A stretch of DNA of 64,000 nt from Bacteroidota bacterium (GCA_036522515.1 DATDFQ010000001.1:18830-82829), one strand, 5' to 3'; positions 35,201-44,307 are shown, counted from the first letter of the stretch. The notes: generated from the letters alone by a model not told the origin. Program-made: numbers and translations.

Positions 35201-37218
35201 CTATTCTCACGAATTCAATGCAGATCTCTATGGACACATCCCGCACCGGGTGGCTTGGAGTTTTGATGACCGGCGATAGGAATATCGGGGGAGGGAGCGG
35301 TGCACTCGTTGATCTTCACTTTCGAATCTCTCCATCGGTGCCGGAAGGTGTGCCGGCGTCACCGGTAACTGTCGAGAGCGTGAACTTGAGGGACAGTTTG
35401 AGTCAGCCACTGCTTTTGCGGGAGGTCAAATCCGGGGTCATTGCGGTGAGTCCGGGAGGGAGGGGAGGTCGATATGTTTTTGTAGATTGGCGCAATAGTT
35501 CTCCGATTGAGGATGGCTCGCGCAGAAATCCATGGAAGACCGCGCAGCGTGGTCTAGACCATGCGCTTCCGGGTGACACTGTACTCCTTGCCGCCGGAAC
35601 CTATGAAGAACCGGTCCAGCTACGCGACAGCCTCGAGCTCCGGGGCAACGGAGCCGGGGTGACGAGCCTGAAACTGGATTCAATCGACCTGGTATTGTCT
35701 AAGAGTCCGGTCGCATGCTCAAACGTGAAAGGAGTTTGCATCTCACATCTGACGATTGTCTCGCCCGATCCCGACGTTTTGGGCACTGTCGATTGTCGAG
35801 CATCAACCGTGGAGATCCATGACTGCCGTATTATCGGATCTCCCGATAATTCGGAGGCCCTTATCGCCGTGCGGAACGGTTCAGCGATGGAGGTGCACGA
35901 TACATACCTCTCCGGCTCCACGGGGATCGCAGTCTCAAATTCCTCGCTCGATGTCACACGCACTGTGATCAAGAGCGTAGGCGGCGCAGGCGGTATTTTC
36001 CTCACGAACTCAACGGCCCGGATCACGAATGACAGATTCTACATTACAGATGCATATGGTATAAATGTCGTCTCTGGGCGCGGGATCACAATCCGAAATA
36101 ACCTCATCCGCGGCGCGACCACGGTCACGGGCGGTATACTTGTGTGGGCGGGGGACAGTCTGTCCATAACAAATAACACGCTCGATACAAGGTTTACCGG
36201 CATGGACATCCGCTCCGCCTCCGGCAATGTCATGAATAACATCATTACGGGGGACGGGCGCTTCGGTGTGAGTATCGGTGCGTCCGGACTGAATTCGTTT
36301 AACGACGTCTGGGGGAACACCGTCAATTTTTCTGCCACAACTCCCGGAATGGGGGACCTTTCGCTCGATCCCAAATACGTCGACCTCAACATGGAGGATT
36401 ATCGTCTGCAACAAACCTCCCCATGCAGAGATGCGGGTACCCCGGACAGCCTGTTTAACGACGGCGATGGCTCGCGGAGCGACATGGGGTTATATGGCGG
36501 CGGGTTTCTTGATACCCTGTTTTTCAATCTTCATGGTGCCTGGTTGAGTATGCGTGGATCCACCGTAGCTCAGGGGGATACATTCATCCTCCCAATTACC
36601 GGAGCGACGATCCGTGGAACCGCATCGGCCGAGGTCGAAGTTTCATTTGACTCGACACATCTCGAACTGATTTCTGCTTCAACCGCTTCGGGAACTTCGA
36701 TGTTTGCGCTCTCGCGGATCGAAGATCATGCCGGAAACTTGATTCTGAAGCTGGACAACGAGCATGGTTTTTCAGGCGACTCCGCCGACATCATCCGGCT
36801 CAAATTTGTGCCACGAAAGAGTGTCTCCGCAACAGCGGTGCAATTCCGGCGGGCGAAGCTTTACAATGAATCTACCGCCGAAATTCCAGTTACGAGATTG
36901 AGTAATGCGCAAGTGATCATTACGTCTGTCGCGGAGAAAAAGCCGGTTATTCCGGTCTCTTTTGAACTCGGGCAGAACTATCCCAATCCGTTCAATCCGG
37001 TGACAACCATCTCCTACACTGTCGCGAAGGCGGGGATGGTCTCTCTTGATGTTTACAACATCCTTGGTCAGCAGGTGGCAATCCTGGTTTCTGAGTACCA
37101 ACGTCCGCATACTTATTCTGCTCAGTGGGATGCGAGCAAGTTTTCAAGCGGTGTCTACTTTTATCGATTGAGAGCTTCCGGGTTTCTTGATACGAAAAAG
37201 ATGATATTGATTCGATGA
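32290..37218 (+). CDS. Giant secreted beta-helix/cohesin-like protein with type IX sorting domain
   Basis: 1,642 residues. The ATG at 32290 follows GGGGGAG; a GTG lies 18 bases upstream in frame. A signal peptide ends at about residue 35 (GVAQS). Residues 60-500 are repetitive beta units (WSDNRPQAVQP, WWAGNFNTYGQL). A fibronectin-III-like domain follows (about 510-600). Two right-handed beta-helices start at 'SGTIEQPYPEISRGMNRAL' and 'EDGSRRNPWKTAQRGLDHAL'. After each comes a cohesin-like domain (FPGDTVLVEVTID... and VAQGDTFILPITG...). The last 90 residues are a Por sorting domain (LGQNYPNPFNPVTTISY...DTKKMILIR). It is probably a surface protein acting in adhesion or carbohydrate binding (inference). 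Confidence 0.92.
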   Translation: MKADLLFPHILIPPKRILESGLIALALSFGYCAGVAQSPRVWIQTTVEDFSAGRVENDTVTNSSGGEVRLMPFLVKTIPDTRDYSFLPDRVYNSRGEYLQYWIHNVWQDTGSGLLIQRYDSEGNAVGPVLRANDGEGPAAGSVGYMSNGYFYAAWWAGNFNTYGQLFDSNGVKVGTNQIVSVGGIDPVILTEPGDSAFRVFVRKPDYSGGAVADSTIIFYSKVDLHGMLIDTGRRIHPHNLKAFERPLLASASSDSEFILVFAATEAFWGGADDLYLQRLSIAGDQTGEIQELGDVSTLDFALAQIARDEAGRQVIIWSDNRPQAVQPPGSWNLYGQLLDREARKMGRNFSINSIKPGETGTRYACMHYHNGVFSVWWGADSLPVGPVIPYRNEWGFNYDLTGVYTSSVHDAGPLIATYDSLSFMATTPSGTSLKFQLRSGTTPAEFDTAVWRGPDGTAGSYYTVSGEAISTTHHGQRYLQWRAHFSTTLFGESPTLFGLALAYSLSSSPPPEPPALVDASPGHGIVTLQWQHSPSPAIYRYKIYRGMSPGSFDSIWTKTLSDTSLSYQDSEVVNRSTYYYAVTAEDSNYQESDYSAGVSAVPYGITIYVSASALAQGSGTIEQPYPEISRGMNRALRFDTVSVLPGIYHETVRIRPDVFLAGSGPARTSIEGGSDSGVVICRRGSGVSGFTINMISTTSTDCAIWCSNSGPLIEGNVIIKTFSTTIPENAIIATGGTTRILRNYIVGFDGGVIVSEFLSSLEMANNIIVAKLLGSALYNDAGGSIINNTLVIEGYGVAVSLYSYPPATIKNNIIIGPSTAGGQGFSLNDDPAYRRVSVSYNNVSNFHDNYYSWMLDSNNISADPGFVNRGGADFRLQSGSVCGHAGDPDALYNNRDGSRNDMGAFGGPNPIDPAIIPGFAVSFASESVSGFPGDTVLVEVTIDNASRLASAQFSLSYDSSIVRLLSIEKTILTNSMQISMDTSRTGWLGVLMTGDRNIGGGSGALVDLHFRISPSVPEGVPASPVTVESVNLRDSLSQPLLLREVKSGVIAVSPGGRGGRYVFVDWRNSSPIEDGSRRNPWKTAQRGLDHALPGDTVLLAAGTYEEPVQLRDSLELRGNGAGVTSLKLDSIDLVLSKSPVACSNVKGVCISHLTIVSPDPDVLGTVDCRASTVEIHDCRIIGSPDNSEALIAVRNGSAMEVHDTYLSGSTGIAVSNSSLDVTRTVIKSVGGAGGIFLTNSTARITNDRFYITDAYGINVVSGRGITIRNNLIRGATTVTGGILVWAGDSLSITNNTLDTRFTGMDIRSASGNVMNNIITGDGRFGVSIGASGLNSFNDVWGNTVNFSATTPGMGDLSLDPKYVDLNMEDYRLQQTSPCRDAGTPDSLFNDGDGSRSDMGLYGGGFLDTLFFNLHGAWLSMRGSTVAQGDTFILPITGATIRGTASAEVEVSFDSTHLELISASTASGTSMFALSRIEDHAGNLILKLDNEHGFSGDSADIIRLKFVPRKSVSATAVQFRRAKLYNESTAEIPVTRLSNAQVIITSVAEKKPVIPVSFELGQNYPNPFNPVTTISYTVAKAGMVSLDVYNILGQQVAILVSEYQRPHTYSAQWDASKFSSGVYFYRLRASGFLDTKKMILIR

Positions 37219-37234
37219 AAACGATTCTTGAGTG

Positions 37235-38704
37235 ATGAAGCCCCCGGCAAGAGCTACCTCGATGACCGCCGCGTTCCTCTTCCAGGCGATTCTATTTCTT
37301 TTCCCGATGACTGTTTGCCCGCAGGATCGGGGTGTTGCCGATAGCGCGAGGGGGCTGATCGCCGGCAGCCGCTATGACGATGCGATTCAATTACTCCGGC
37401 ATGCGATCGACGATCAGAAAGATTCCGTACGGTTTCACCGGCTCCTCGGTGAAGCCTATCACCGGAAGCGCGACTATTCCAACGCGATCGATGCGTATCG
37501 CCGCGCCGCCGCTCTGCAAGATTGCGATACGTGCCACCAGGATTATGATACACTCGGCGTTCTCTCCCTTGAAATGAAAGACCACAAATCGGCGACGGAG
37601 TATGCGGAGAAAGCCTCCCGTCACCACAGCGGGGCTTCGCCGAGGGTCCTGGCGGCCGCGCGCATTTTGAAAGGGGATGAGTATAGGGCTGATTATGAGT
37701 GCGACAAGGCCCTCGATGAGTACAAAGAGTCGCTCAAACTAATTGAGGATACTCTTGCATACCGGGGAATACTTTCTTGCCTATCATTCAGAGGTGAGAT
37801 GAAGGAGCTTCTTGAACTTGCAGCGAAGCTCATGGAAAAGCAACCGCAGTTCTATACACCACGAAAGTACCTCTGCGAGGCATATTACGATGCGGGTCTT
37901 ACGCTGGAGTTAAAACAGGATCTAACAGGGGCAATCGGTTGGTTCGAGAAGGCGATTTCGATCGATCCTCTCCGGGTTGCGGATCTCGCGATCGAGATAG
38001 GAAAATGTTATGAGCATCAGGGCGACACTAGCCAAGCCGTCCAGTATTACAGCAATGCACTCTTCGATACGCTCGCTTCATCCGAGGCAGCCCTTGCGCT
38101 TGCAAAGATCTGTATCCGGAGGGACAGGTTTACTGAGGCTCTCACAACTCTTCAGACCTCTCTGAAGGGGTTTCCGGTGAATAGTGAGTGCTGGGTCTTG
38201 CTGGGAGATCTGTACTTGAAATTAGGAAAGAAAGCAGAGGCGATCGAATGCGATAAGATAGCCGCAAAGCTCGGCGACTCCCCGGCCCAGGGTCGCTTAC
38301 GAAACAACTATATTCCATACGACTCGATTAATTTTAGGACCCTGCCATGGCTGGCCGCTGATCCCTTTGCAAAAAAGTGGTGGGCGGATTGGCTTCTCGC
38401 CGATCGGCTATCATCTCCCGATTTAGTGCCGGTCGAGAAATTGCCGGTGCCCCTCAAGATCGTACAGCCTGATTATCCGAACGGTGCCCGTATTGCCGGA
38501 AGCGAAGGTACCGTTTTTCTGAAATGCCTGGTCGACAAGCGAGGGCGAGTCCGGAAAATCACAGTGATCAAGTCAGAGAACGACATCTTTATCGCGCCGG
38601 CTGTCGCTGCGGCACTTCAGTGGCAGTTCACTCCGGCGACGATGCATGGCATACCCGTCGCGGTCTGGACGATGGTTCCCTTTCGTTTCAAAATAAATCG
38701 TTGA
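37235..38704 (+). CDS. TPR protein with C-terminal TonB-like domain
   Basis: 489 residues from ATG 37235 (a GTG lies 3 bases earlier). An N-terminal hydrophobic segment (AFLFQAILFLFPM) is a signal peptide or anchor. About eight TPR units follow (FHRLLGEAYHRKRDYSNAIDAY, IGKCYEHQGDTSQAVQYY, VLLGDLYLKLGKKAEAI). Residues 400-489 are a TonB C-terminal domain (VQPDYPNGARIAGSEGTVFLKCLVDKRG...ALQWQFTPA). It is probably periplasmic, with TPRs binding partners and the TonB fold contacting outer-membrane proteins or peptidoglycan. It starts 17 bp after the giant secreted protein and 57 bp before a beta-barrel gene, so the three may form one unit. Confidence 0.88.
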   Translation: MKPPARATSMTAAFLFQAILFLFPMTVCPQDRGVADSARGLIAGSRYDDAIQLLRHAIDDQKDSVRFHRLLGEAYHRKRDYSNAIDAYRRAAALQDCDTCHQDYDTLGVLSLEMKDHKSATEYAEKASRHHSGASPRVLAAARILKGDEYRADYECDKALDEYKESLKLIEDTLAYRGILSCLSFRGEMKELLELAAKLMEKQPQFYTPRKYLCEAYYDAGLTLELKQDLTGAIGWFEKAISIDPLRVADLAIEIGKCYEHQGDTSQAVQYYSNALFDTLASSEAALALAKICIRRDRFTEALTTLQTSLKGFPVNSECWVLLGDLYLKLGKKAEAIECDKIAAKLGDSPAQGRLRNNYIPYDSINFRTLPWLAADPFAKKWWADWLLADRLSSPDLVPVEKLPVPLKIVQPDYPNGARIAGSEGTVFLKCLVDKRGRVRKITVIKSENDIFIAPAVAAALQWQFTPATMHGIPVAVWTMVPFRFKINR

Positions 38705-38760
38705 TTCCATCCGCTCACCCGGTCAGGCGCATTTCATCACAACAGGGAAGGAACAAACCT

Positions 38761-39501
38761 ATGAAAGGCTCCAGGAGGCGATTCATCATCGCTGTCTCGG
38801 CGTGCCTGCTACTCGCAGGCCGGCCGTCATTGGCCCAGAGTACCGAAGGCGCGGAGGCGGGCAAACATAATTCTCTTACGGAGGGTGCCTGGGCTCTGCA
38901 ATTCGCTGTCGCGGGCAATTTTACGTTGACGAATTTCCAGGGTGCGGTGATCTCTCTCAAGCGCCAGCTTACCCCCGGTCATGCGATTCGACTGGGGATT
39001 GGGGGAGCGCTGAGTATCGGGGATAATACGAACCTGAATACCTCCACTCAGTTTGATACTATCACTTCGACGAATTCGAGCTCCTCGCAATTGAACTCAT
39101 CAAGCATTCAGCTGAACCTCCAGTATCTCTGGTATCCGGACCCGGGCGCGGAGGTAAATCTTTTTTTCGGGGCCGGACCACTCGTCACCTACTCGCACAG
39201 TTCCAGCGATGGCGATATCGTCTATGCAGCTACCGGTTCCCCCTCCAACAGTTCAGTCTCAAGCTCTGAATCAAATTCGACGGCCCTTGGGCTTTCCGGA
39301 CTTCTCGGCGCCGAATGGTTTGCATTCAGAAGCTTCTCACTCCATGCGGAATACGGGGCATCTGTGCGTTATTCATGGTTCGACAGCACGACCGATGATC
39401 GTATCATAGGTCAACCGTTTCACAGTACCACCGACCGGAAGAGTAAGGGTTGGAGCTCGCCCACGTCTGCGGTGAGATTCGGCGTGAGCGTCTATTTCTA
39501 A
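38761..39501 (+). CDS. Outer-membrane beta-barrel protein
   Basis: 246 residues from ATG 38761, with AGGGAAGGA upstream and a signal peptide cleaved after SLAQ. Alternating beta strands (FAVAGNFTLTNFQGAVISLKRQL, IQLNLQYLWYPD, LGLSGLLGAEWF) and a final aromatic strand RFGVSVYF fit an 8-strand barrel. Two Ser/Asn/Thr-rich surface loops are unusually long. The ligand is unknown. Confidence 0.8.
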   Translation: MKGSRRRFIIAVSACLLLAGRPSLAQSTEGAEAGKHNSLTEGAWALQFAVAGNFTLTNFQGAVISLKRQLTPGHAIRLGIGGALSIGDNTNLNTSTQFDTITSTNSSSSQLNSSSIQLNLQYLWYPDPGAEVNLFFGAGPLVTYSHSSSDGDIVYAATGSPSNSSVSSSESNSTALGLSGLLGAEWFAFRSFSLHAEYGASVRYSWFDSTTDDRIIGQPFHSTTDRKSKGWSSPTSAVRFGVSVYF

Positions 39502-39523
39502 CAACTAATCTCTTTACACAGCC

Positions 39524-40138
39524 ATGGGAAAAAAAGACAAGCGCGTTGACGCATATATCGAACGTTCCGCCGACTATGCCCGGCCGATTCTCACCCATCT
39601 CCGGAGTGTGATTCACAAGGCCTGCCCGGATGTGGAGGAGACCATCAAGTGGGGATTTCCGAGTTTTGAGTACCGCGGGATTCTCTGCGGCATAGGAGCC
39701 TTTAAGGAGCACTGCATCCTGGGATTCTGGAAGGCCGCTCTCATGAAGGATTCGACGAGACTCCGTTCGAAGGACGGCAAGGATGCCATGGGGAATTTCG
39801 GGCGGATTCAGAAGCTCTCCGATCTGCCTTCCCAAAAAATCCTGATGGAGTACGTCAGGGAGGCCGCGGAATTAAACGAGAAGGGGATCAAGCTCCCCCC
39901 GAGAGCGAGGTCCGCGGGGAAGCGGAGGCTCGTCGTGCCGGCTTATTTCAAGAAGGCACTCGCGAAAAACAAGAAGGCGTCCAAGGCCTTCGAAGAGTTC
40001 ACCTATTCCCACAAGAAGGAATATCTCGAGTGGATTACGGAAGCGAAGACCGAGGAGACGAGGAACAGGCGGATCGAAACGGCGCTCGAATGGATGGCTC
40101 AAGGCAAATCGAGAAACTGGAAGTACATGCGAAAGTAA
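39524..40138 (+). CDS. YdeI/OmpD-associated family protein with DUF1801 domain
   Basis: 204 residues, cytoplasmic. Residues 5-110 are a DUF1801 (YdhG/iron-chaperone-like) domain (LRSVIHKACPDVEETIKWGFPSFEY). Residues 125-200 are the helical YdeI/OmdA C-terminal domain (LAKNKKASKAFEEFTYSHKKEYLEWI). Its biochemical role is unknown. A divergent-type operator and ArsR-family gene follow 66 bp downstream, but no regulatory site is visible in front of this gene. Confidence 0.85.
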   Translation: MGKKDKRVDAYIERSADYARPILTHLRSVIHKACPDVEETIKWGFPSFEYRGILCGIGAFKEHCILGFWKAALMKDSTRLRSKDGKDAMGNFGRIQKLSDLPSQKILMEYVREAAELNEKGIKLPPRARSAGKRRLVVPAYFKKALAKNKKASKAFEEFTYSHKKEYLEWITEAKTEETRNRRIETALEWMAQGKSRNWKYMRK

Positions 40139-40154
40139 GTCCCGCAAAAGCCGT

Positions 40155-40185
40155 TTGCATCTTAATCGATTTATTTCTATATTCA
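40155..40185 (+). promoter_or_regulatory. Promoter of ArsR-DUF2087 gene
   Basis: TTGCAT (40155-40160), 17 bp, TATATTCA (40178-40185). The -10 lies in the centre of the perfect palindrome described next. Confidence 0.65.
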
Positions 40186-40198
40186 TAGAAATAAATCG
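40167..40198. promoter_or_regulatory. Perfect 14-bp inverted repeat, putative autoregulatory operator
   Basis: CGATTTATTTCTAT (40167-40180) and ATAGAAATAAATCG (40185-40198) are exact inverted copies around ATTC. The site spans the -10 and ends 6 bases before the start codon. This position fits a homodimeric winged-helix repressor shutting off its own gene. Confidence 0.85.
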
Positions 40199-40204
40199 GA
40201 GACC

Positions 40205-40789
40205 ATGATGACTGAATTAATGACATCCGCCGAGCTGTTGCCCCTGTTCAAGGCCCTGGCGGATAAGAACCGCCTCAAGATTATCGGATTCCTCGCTCAG
40301 CGGCCCCACGCCGTCGAGGAACTTTCAAAATCCCTCAAGATCGGCGCGTCCACGGTGTCGCACCATCTTTCCGTGCTCGGGAAAGCCGGGCTCGTTGCGG
40401 GAAAGGTACAGGGTTACTATAGCATCTATTCCCTCCAGGTGAGCCCGCTCGAGGCCACGGCGAAACGTCTGCTCCAGCGCGAAGATCTGAAGGAGTTCGC
40501 CGGTAATACAGAGGCCGACTCGTTCGACCAGAAGGTGCTCGCGACGTTTTGCACGCCCGAAGGCCGGATCAAGGCGTTCCCCGTCCAGGAGAAGAAGTTT
40601 CTTGTCCTGCTCAGGCACGTCCTGAAGGAATTTCAGACCGGGATTCGCTACAGCGAGAAGCAGGTGAACGGGATCCTGTCGAGATTCAACAAGGATACCG
40701 CGCGACTGCGGCGCGCGCTGGTGGACTACCGTTATATGGACCGGGAGGGCGGCGGCGGGAAATACTGGCGAACCGAACAGCCGGAGTAG
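40205..40789 (+). CDS. ArsR-type winged-helix regulator with DUF2087 domain
   Basis: 194 residues (ATG 40205 or 40208). Residues 10-85 are an ArsR-type winged helix (LFKALADKNRLKIIGFLAQ...STVSHHLSVLGKAGLV). No Cys pair of the arsenic type is present, so the inducer is not As(III) by that route. Residues 110-190 are a DUF2087 domain (GRIKAFPVQEKKFLVLLRHVLKEF...YRYMDREGGGGKYW), found in many regulators of unknown signal. A perfect palindrome in its promoter indicates autorepression. The downstream slipin gene (133 bp on) has its own ribosome site and could be a target. Confidence 0.9.
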   Translation: MMTELMTSAELLPLFKALADKNRLKIIGFLAQRPHAVEELSKSLKIGASTVSHHLSVLGKAGLVAGKVQGYYSIYSLQVSPLEATAKRLLQREDLKEFAGNTEADSFDQKVLATFCTPEGRIKAFPVQEKKFLVLLRHVLKEFQTGIRYSEKQVNGILSRFNKDTARLRRALVDYRYMDREGGGGKYWRTEQPE

Positions 40790-40922
40790 GCGGTTGACAA
40801 CCTGGCCGCCGCTCCATCCGTTCCGGCCGTCCCGGCGTATGAAGCCGGCGCTTTTCATCGGTAACATCCTGCGCAATTCCCGCAGGCATTACGCTCATTC
40901 TATTCTCTAAAGGGAGTCGAAC

Positions 40923-41804
40923 ATGGAAAACGGCACAACCATTGGCCTCGGAACAATACTCACGATCGTCGTGATCGTGGTGTTTCTCCTCGGTATACGC
41001 ATCGTCCGTCCCACGAACAGGGGACTGGTGGAACGGCTCGGCAAGTATCGCAAATTCGCGGGACCCGGCTTTCACTGGATTATCCCGGTGATCGACCACA
41101 TGTACCGGGTCAACACGACCGAGCAGATGATCAACGCCGAACCCCAGGAGATCATCACCAACGATAACCTGAACGCTGTCGTCGACGCTCAGATCTATTT
41201 CAAGGTGAAAGCCGACGAAGAGGACGTGAAGAATTCGCAATACAACGTGAATAATGTCACGTTCCAGATCGTCAATCTCGCGCGCACGACGCTGAGAAAC
41301 ATCATCGGAACGATGACGCTAAAATCCGCCAACAGCGAGCGGGGCCGGATCAACGACGAACTCCACAAGATCCTGATCCAGGAAACCACGACGTGGGGGA
41401 TCGACATCGTCCGGGCCGAATTGAAGGAGATCGATCCGCCGAAGGACGTGCAGGAAACCATGAACAAGATCGTGAAGGCGGAAAATGAAAAAATCGCCGC
41501 AATCGATTTCGCCACGGCCGCTGAAACGAACGCCGACGGAACCAAGCGGGGAGAAATCAAAAAGGCGGAAGGCATCCGGCAGGCGAGAATTCTTCAGGCC
41601 GAAGGCGAGGCGGAGGCGATCCGGCTTGTCAACGAGGCGGCGAACAAGTACTTCATCGGGAATGCGCAGCTGCTGAAGAGACTGGAGACGACGCAGGCGT
41701 CGCTTGAGAGAAATACAAAAGTCGTCGTTCCCGCGAACACCGATCTTGTGAACGTCATCGGCGATCTCGCCGGAGTATTGCCTCTGAAGAGGGATGCGGG
41801 CTAA
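40923..41804 (+). CDS. SPFH/Band 7 (stomatin-like, QmcA/slipin type) membrane protein
   Basis: 293 residues, with AAAGGGAG before the ATG. An N-terminal transmembrane helix (LTIVVIVVFLLGI) is followed by the Band 7 domain (VRPTNRGLVERLGKYRKFAGPGFHWIIP...DAQIYFKV). The helical SPFH tail contains the EGEAEAIRLVNEAA motif seen in paraslipins. These proteins form large oligomers in the inner membrane that organise microdomains and influence FtsH-type proteolysis. The usual NfeD partner is not next to it. Confidence 0.92.
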   Translation: MENGTTIGLGTILTIVVIVVFLLGIRIVRPTNRGLVERLGKYRKFAGPGFHWIIPVIDHMYRVNTTEQMINAEPQEIITNDNLNAVVDAQIYFKVKADEEDVKNSQYNVNNVTFQIVNLARTTLRNIIGTMTLKSANSERGRINDELHKILIQETTTWGIDIVRAELKEIDPPKDVQETMNKIVKAENEKIAAIDFATAAETNADGTKRGEIKKAEGIRQARILQAEGEAEAIRLVNEAANKYFIGNAQLLKRLETTQASLERNTKVVVPANTDLVNVIGDLAGVLPLKRDAG

Positions 41805-41814
41805 GACCGCATGA

Positions 41815-41952
41815 GGTGCCATCGCATGTCTCCCCCTCGTCATCCCGGCATGATTCTGGCCGGGATCTTCATTCTTGTGCTGTCATCGAGATGCTGACCT
41901 AAAGCATGTCAGCATGACGAGGTGGAGAGTAGCCCCGCCATACTGAGACACC
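41815..41952. repeat. MITE-like element A4 (diverged)
   Basis: The right end TACTGAGACACC (41941-41952) and left GGTGCC retain only part of the family terminus. The interior shows CGTCATCCCGGCATG near the left (41839) and CATGTCAGCATGACG near the right. Confidence 0.7.
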
Positions 41953-41970
41953 AGCGGAGCGGCGGGGAGA

Positions 41971-42001
41971 TTGACACTCGCGCCAAAAAATCGTATAATC
42001 G
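41971..42001 (+). promoter_or_regulatory. Promoter for prolyl oligopeptidase gene
   Basis: TTGACA (41971-41976), 17 bp, TATAATCG (41994-42001), a near-consensus sigma-70-type pair. The -35 is 18 bp after element A4. Confidence 0.8.
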
Positions 42002-42091
42002 TAAAATCGCCGCCGGTTTGAAGCCTCCTATTCCCGGACGCACCGGCGAGAATCCCGAATTTCCCCATCCAATCATAGGAATTATCCTCCG

Positions 42092-44206
42092 ATGAAGAGA
42101 GCTTCGCTGATCTTTGGTCTGTTACTCGCCGTCTCCGGTCTCCACGCTCAACCTCTCTTATACCCGAAAACTCCGAAAGTTGAACACTCCGACAACTATT
42201 TCGGGACGGTCGTCCCCGATCCATACCGGTGGATGGAGAACGACACCGCCGCGAGCGTCGCCGACTGGGTGCAGGCAGAAAACAAAGTGACTTTCGGGTA
42301 TCTCGAAAAAATCCCGTTCCGGGACCAGGTGAAGGCCCGGATGACGAAGATTTGGAACTACGCGAAGTACAGCACCCCGTTCCGGGAAGGGGACAACTAT
42401 TACTTTTTCAAGAATTCCGGGCTGCAGAATCAGAGCGTCCTCTATTACCAGCGCGGCCTCGACGGCAAGCCGGCGATTTTTCTCGATCCGAACACCCTGT
42501 CCTCCGATGGAACAGTCGCCCTGAGCGATTTCGCCTTCTCGAAAGACGGCAAGTACATGGCGTACAGCATCTCCCGCAGCGGATCGGACTGGCGCGAGAT
42601 CTACCTCCTCTATGTCCCGACGAGGACGCAACTGAAAGACCATCTCCGGTGGGCGAAATTCACCGGACTTTCGTGGTACCACGGGGGATTCTACTATAGC
42701 AGATACGATGCGCCGGCCGATACGACGAAGGCGTTGACAGCGAAGAACGAATTCCAGAAGGTCTACTACCACGCGATCGGTGACGACCAGAGCGCCGACA
42801 AGCTTGTCTATCAGGACACCGCCCATGCAATGCGGACATTCGGCCTCACGGTGACGCAGGACGAGCGATTCGGCGTCCTGACGATCGGGCAGGGGGGCTC
42901 GAAGGGAAACGCCGCGTTCCTCCGCGAGATGGAATCGCAGGATCCTTCGTTCCGGCCGGTCATCGAAACGTTCGACGACGATTTCAATCCGATCGGCAAT
43001 GTCGACGGCAAGGTTTACTTCCGCACGAACAGGAATTCTCCCAACGGCAGAGTGGTTCTCGTCGACCCCGCCAATCCGGCCGAGCCGAACTGGAAAGTGG
43101 TCCTTCCGGAACAGCCCGACGTGCTCATGAACTCCTCCCTCGTGGGGGGAAAGCTCCTCGCGACGTACATGAAAGACGTCAGCCACCGGGTGTATGTCTA
43201 CGACACGGAAGGGAAGCTCGAGAATGAAATCGGGATGCCCACGCTCGGGACCGTCGGCGGGTTCGCGGGGAAAAAGGAAGATCAGATTGTGTTTTACTCG
43301 GTAACGTCATTCACATTTCCTTCCACAATCTACCAGTACGATTTCCGGACGAAGGAGTCGAAGCTCTACCGCAAGCCGGAGATCGATTTCACCTCGGAGA
43401 AGTACGAGACGAAGCAGGTGTTCTACAAGAGCAAGGACGGGACGCGCATACCGATGTTTATCGTCCATAAGAAGGGTCTCGTGCTGGACGGGACGAACCC
43501 CACGCTCCTCTACGGGTACGGCGGGTTCGACATCAGCCTCGCACCCGGCTTCAACACGGCCCGTCTGGTCTGGCTGGAGCAGGGGGGAGTCTATGCCCAG
43601 GCGAACCTGCGCGGAGGGGGGGAGTATGGCGAGAAGTGGCATGAGGGGGGGATGGGGCTCCATAAGCAAAACGTGTTTGACGACTTTATCGCGGCAGCCG
43701 AGTACCTGATTGCCGAACGGTACACCTCGCCCGCGAAGCTGGCGATCCAGGGAGGGTCCAACGGAGGATTGCTCATCGGCGCGGTCACGAACCAGCGCCC
43801 CGATCTGTTCCGCGTCGCCCTCCCGGCGGTAGGCGTGATGGATATGCTCCGGTTCCACAAGTTCACGATCGGCTGGGCGTGGGTTCCGGACTACGGCTCG
43901 AGCGACGATTCTGTGAATTTCCATAACCTCTACTCGTTTTCACCGGTTCAGAATATCCGCGAGGGAGTGGAATATCCTTCCACGCTCGTGACGACGGCAG
44001 ACCATGACGACCGTGTCGTGCCCGCACATTCCTTCAAGTATATTTCCACCCTCCAGGAAAAGTACCACGGCAACAACCCGGTGCTCATACGGATTGAGAC
44101 GAAGGCGGGCCATGGCGGAGGCAAGCCGACTTCGAAGATCATCGAGGAAACGGCGGACATCTATTCGTTCACATTCTATAATATGGGCGTGACACCGGCG
44201 TACTGA
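42092..44206 (+). CDS. Secreted prolyl oligopeptidase (peptidase S9A)
   Basis: 704 residues. A signal peptide (MKRASLIFGLLLAVSGLHA) directs it to the periplasm. An N-terminal segment (PDPYRWMEND) and a seven-bladed propeller (about 75-410) cover the alpha/beta-hydrolase domain. The catalytic triad is visible: Ser556 in GGSNGG, Asp639 in DHDDRVVP and His674 in AGHGGG. The enzyme cleaves short peptides after proline. Length and motifs match the family throughout. It has its own promoter at 41971 and stands alone. Confidence 0.95.
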   Translation: MKRASLIFGLLLAVSGLHAQPLLYPKTPKVEHSDNYFGTVVPDPYRWMENDTAASVADWVQAENKVTFGYLEKIPFRDQVKARMTKIWNYAKYSTPFREGDNYYFFKNSGLQNQSVLYYQRGLDGKPAIFLDPNTLSSDGTVALSDFAFSKDGKYMAYSISRSGSDWREIYLLYVPTRTQLKDHLRWAKFTGLSWYHGGFYYSRYDAPADTTKALTAKNEFQKVYYHAIGDDQSADKLVYQDTAHAMRTFGLTVTQDERFGVLTIGQGGSKGNAAFLREMESQDPSFRPVIETFDDDFNPIGNVDGKVYFRTNRNSPNGRVVLVDPANPAEPNWKVVLPEQPDVLMNSSLVGGKLLATYMKDVSHRVYVYDTEGKLENEIGMPTLGTVGGFAGKKEDQIVFYSVTSFTFPSTIYQYDFRTKESKLYRKPEIDFTSEKYETKQVFYKSKDGTRIPMFIVHKKGLVLDGTNPTLLYGYGGFDISLAPGFNTARLVWLEQGGVYAQANLRGGGEYGEKWHEGGMGLHKQNVFDDFIAAAEYLIAERYTSPAKLAIQGGSNGGLLIGAVTNQRPDLFRVALPAVGVMDMLRFHKFTIGWAWVPDYGSSDDSVNFHNLYSFSPVQNIREGVEYPSTLVTTADHDDRVVPAHSFKYISTLQEKYHGNNPVLIRIETKAGHGGGKPTSKIIEETADIYSFTFYNMGVTPAY

Positions 44207-44307
44207 GCGTTGCCCGCTTACTCCGGGTGGCTGATGTCGATCCGGTATCAATAATCCTGAAATCCAAGCACACATAATCCAACATCCATCCAGAAAGGAG
44301 CTATCCT

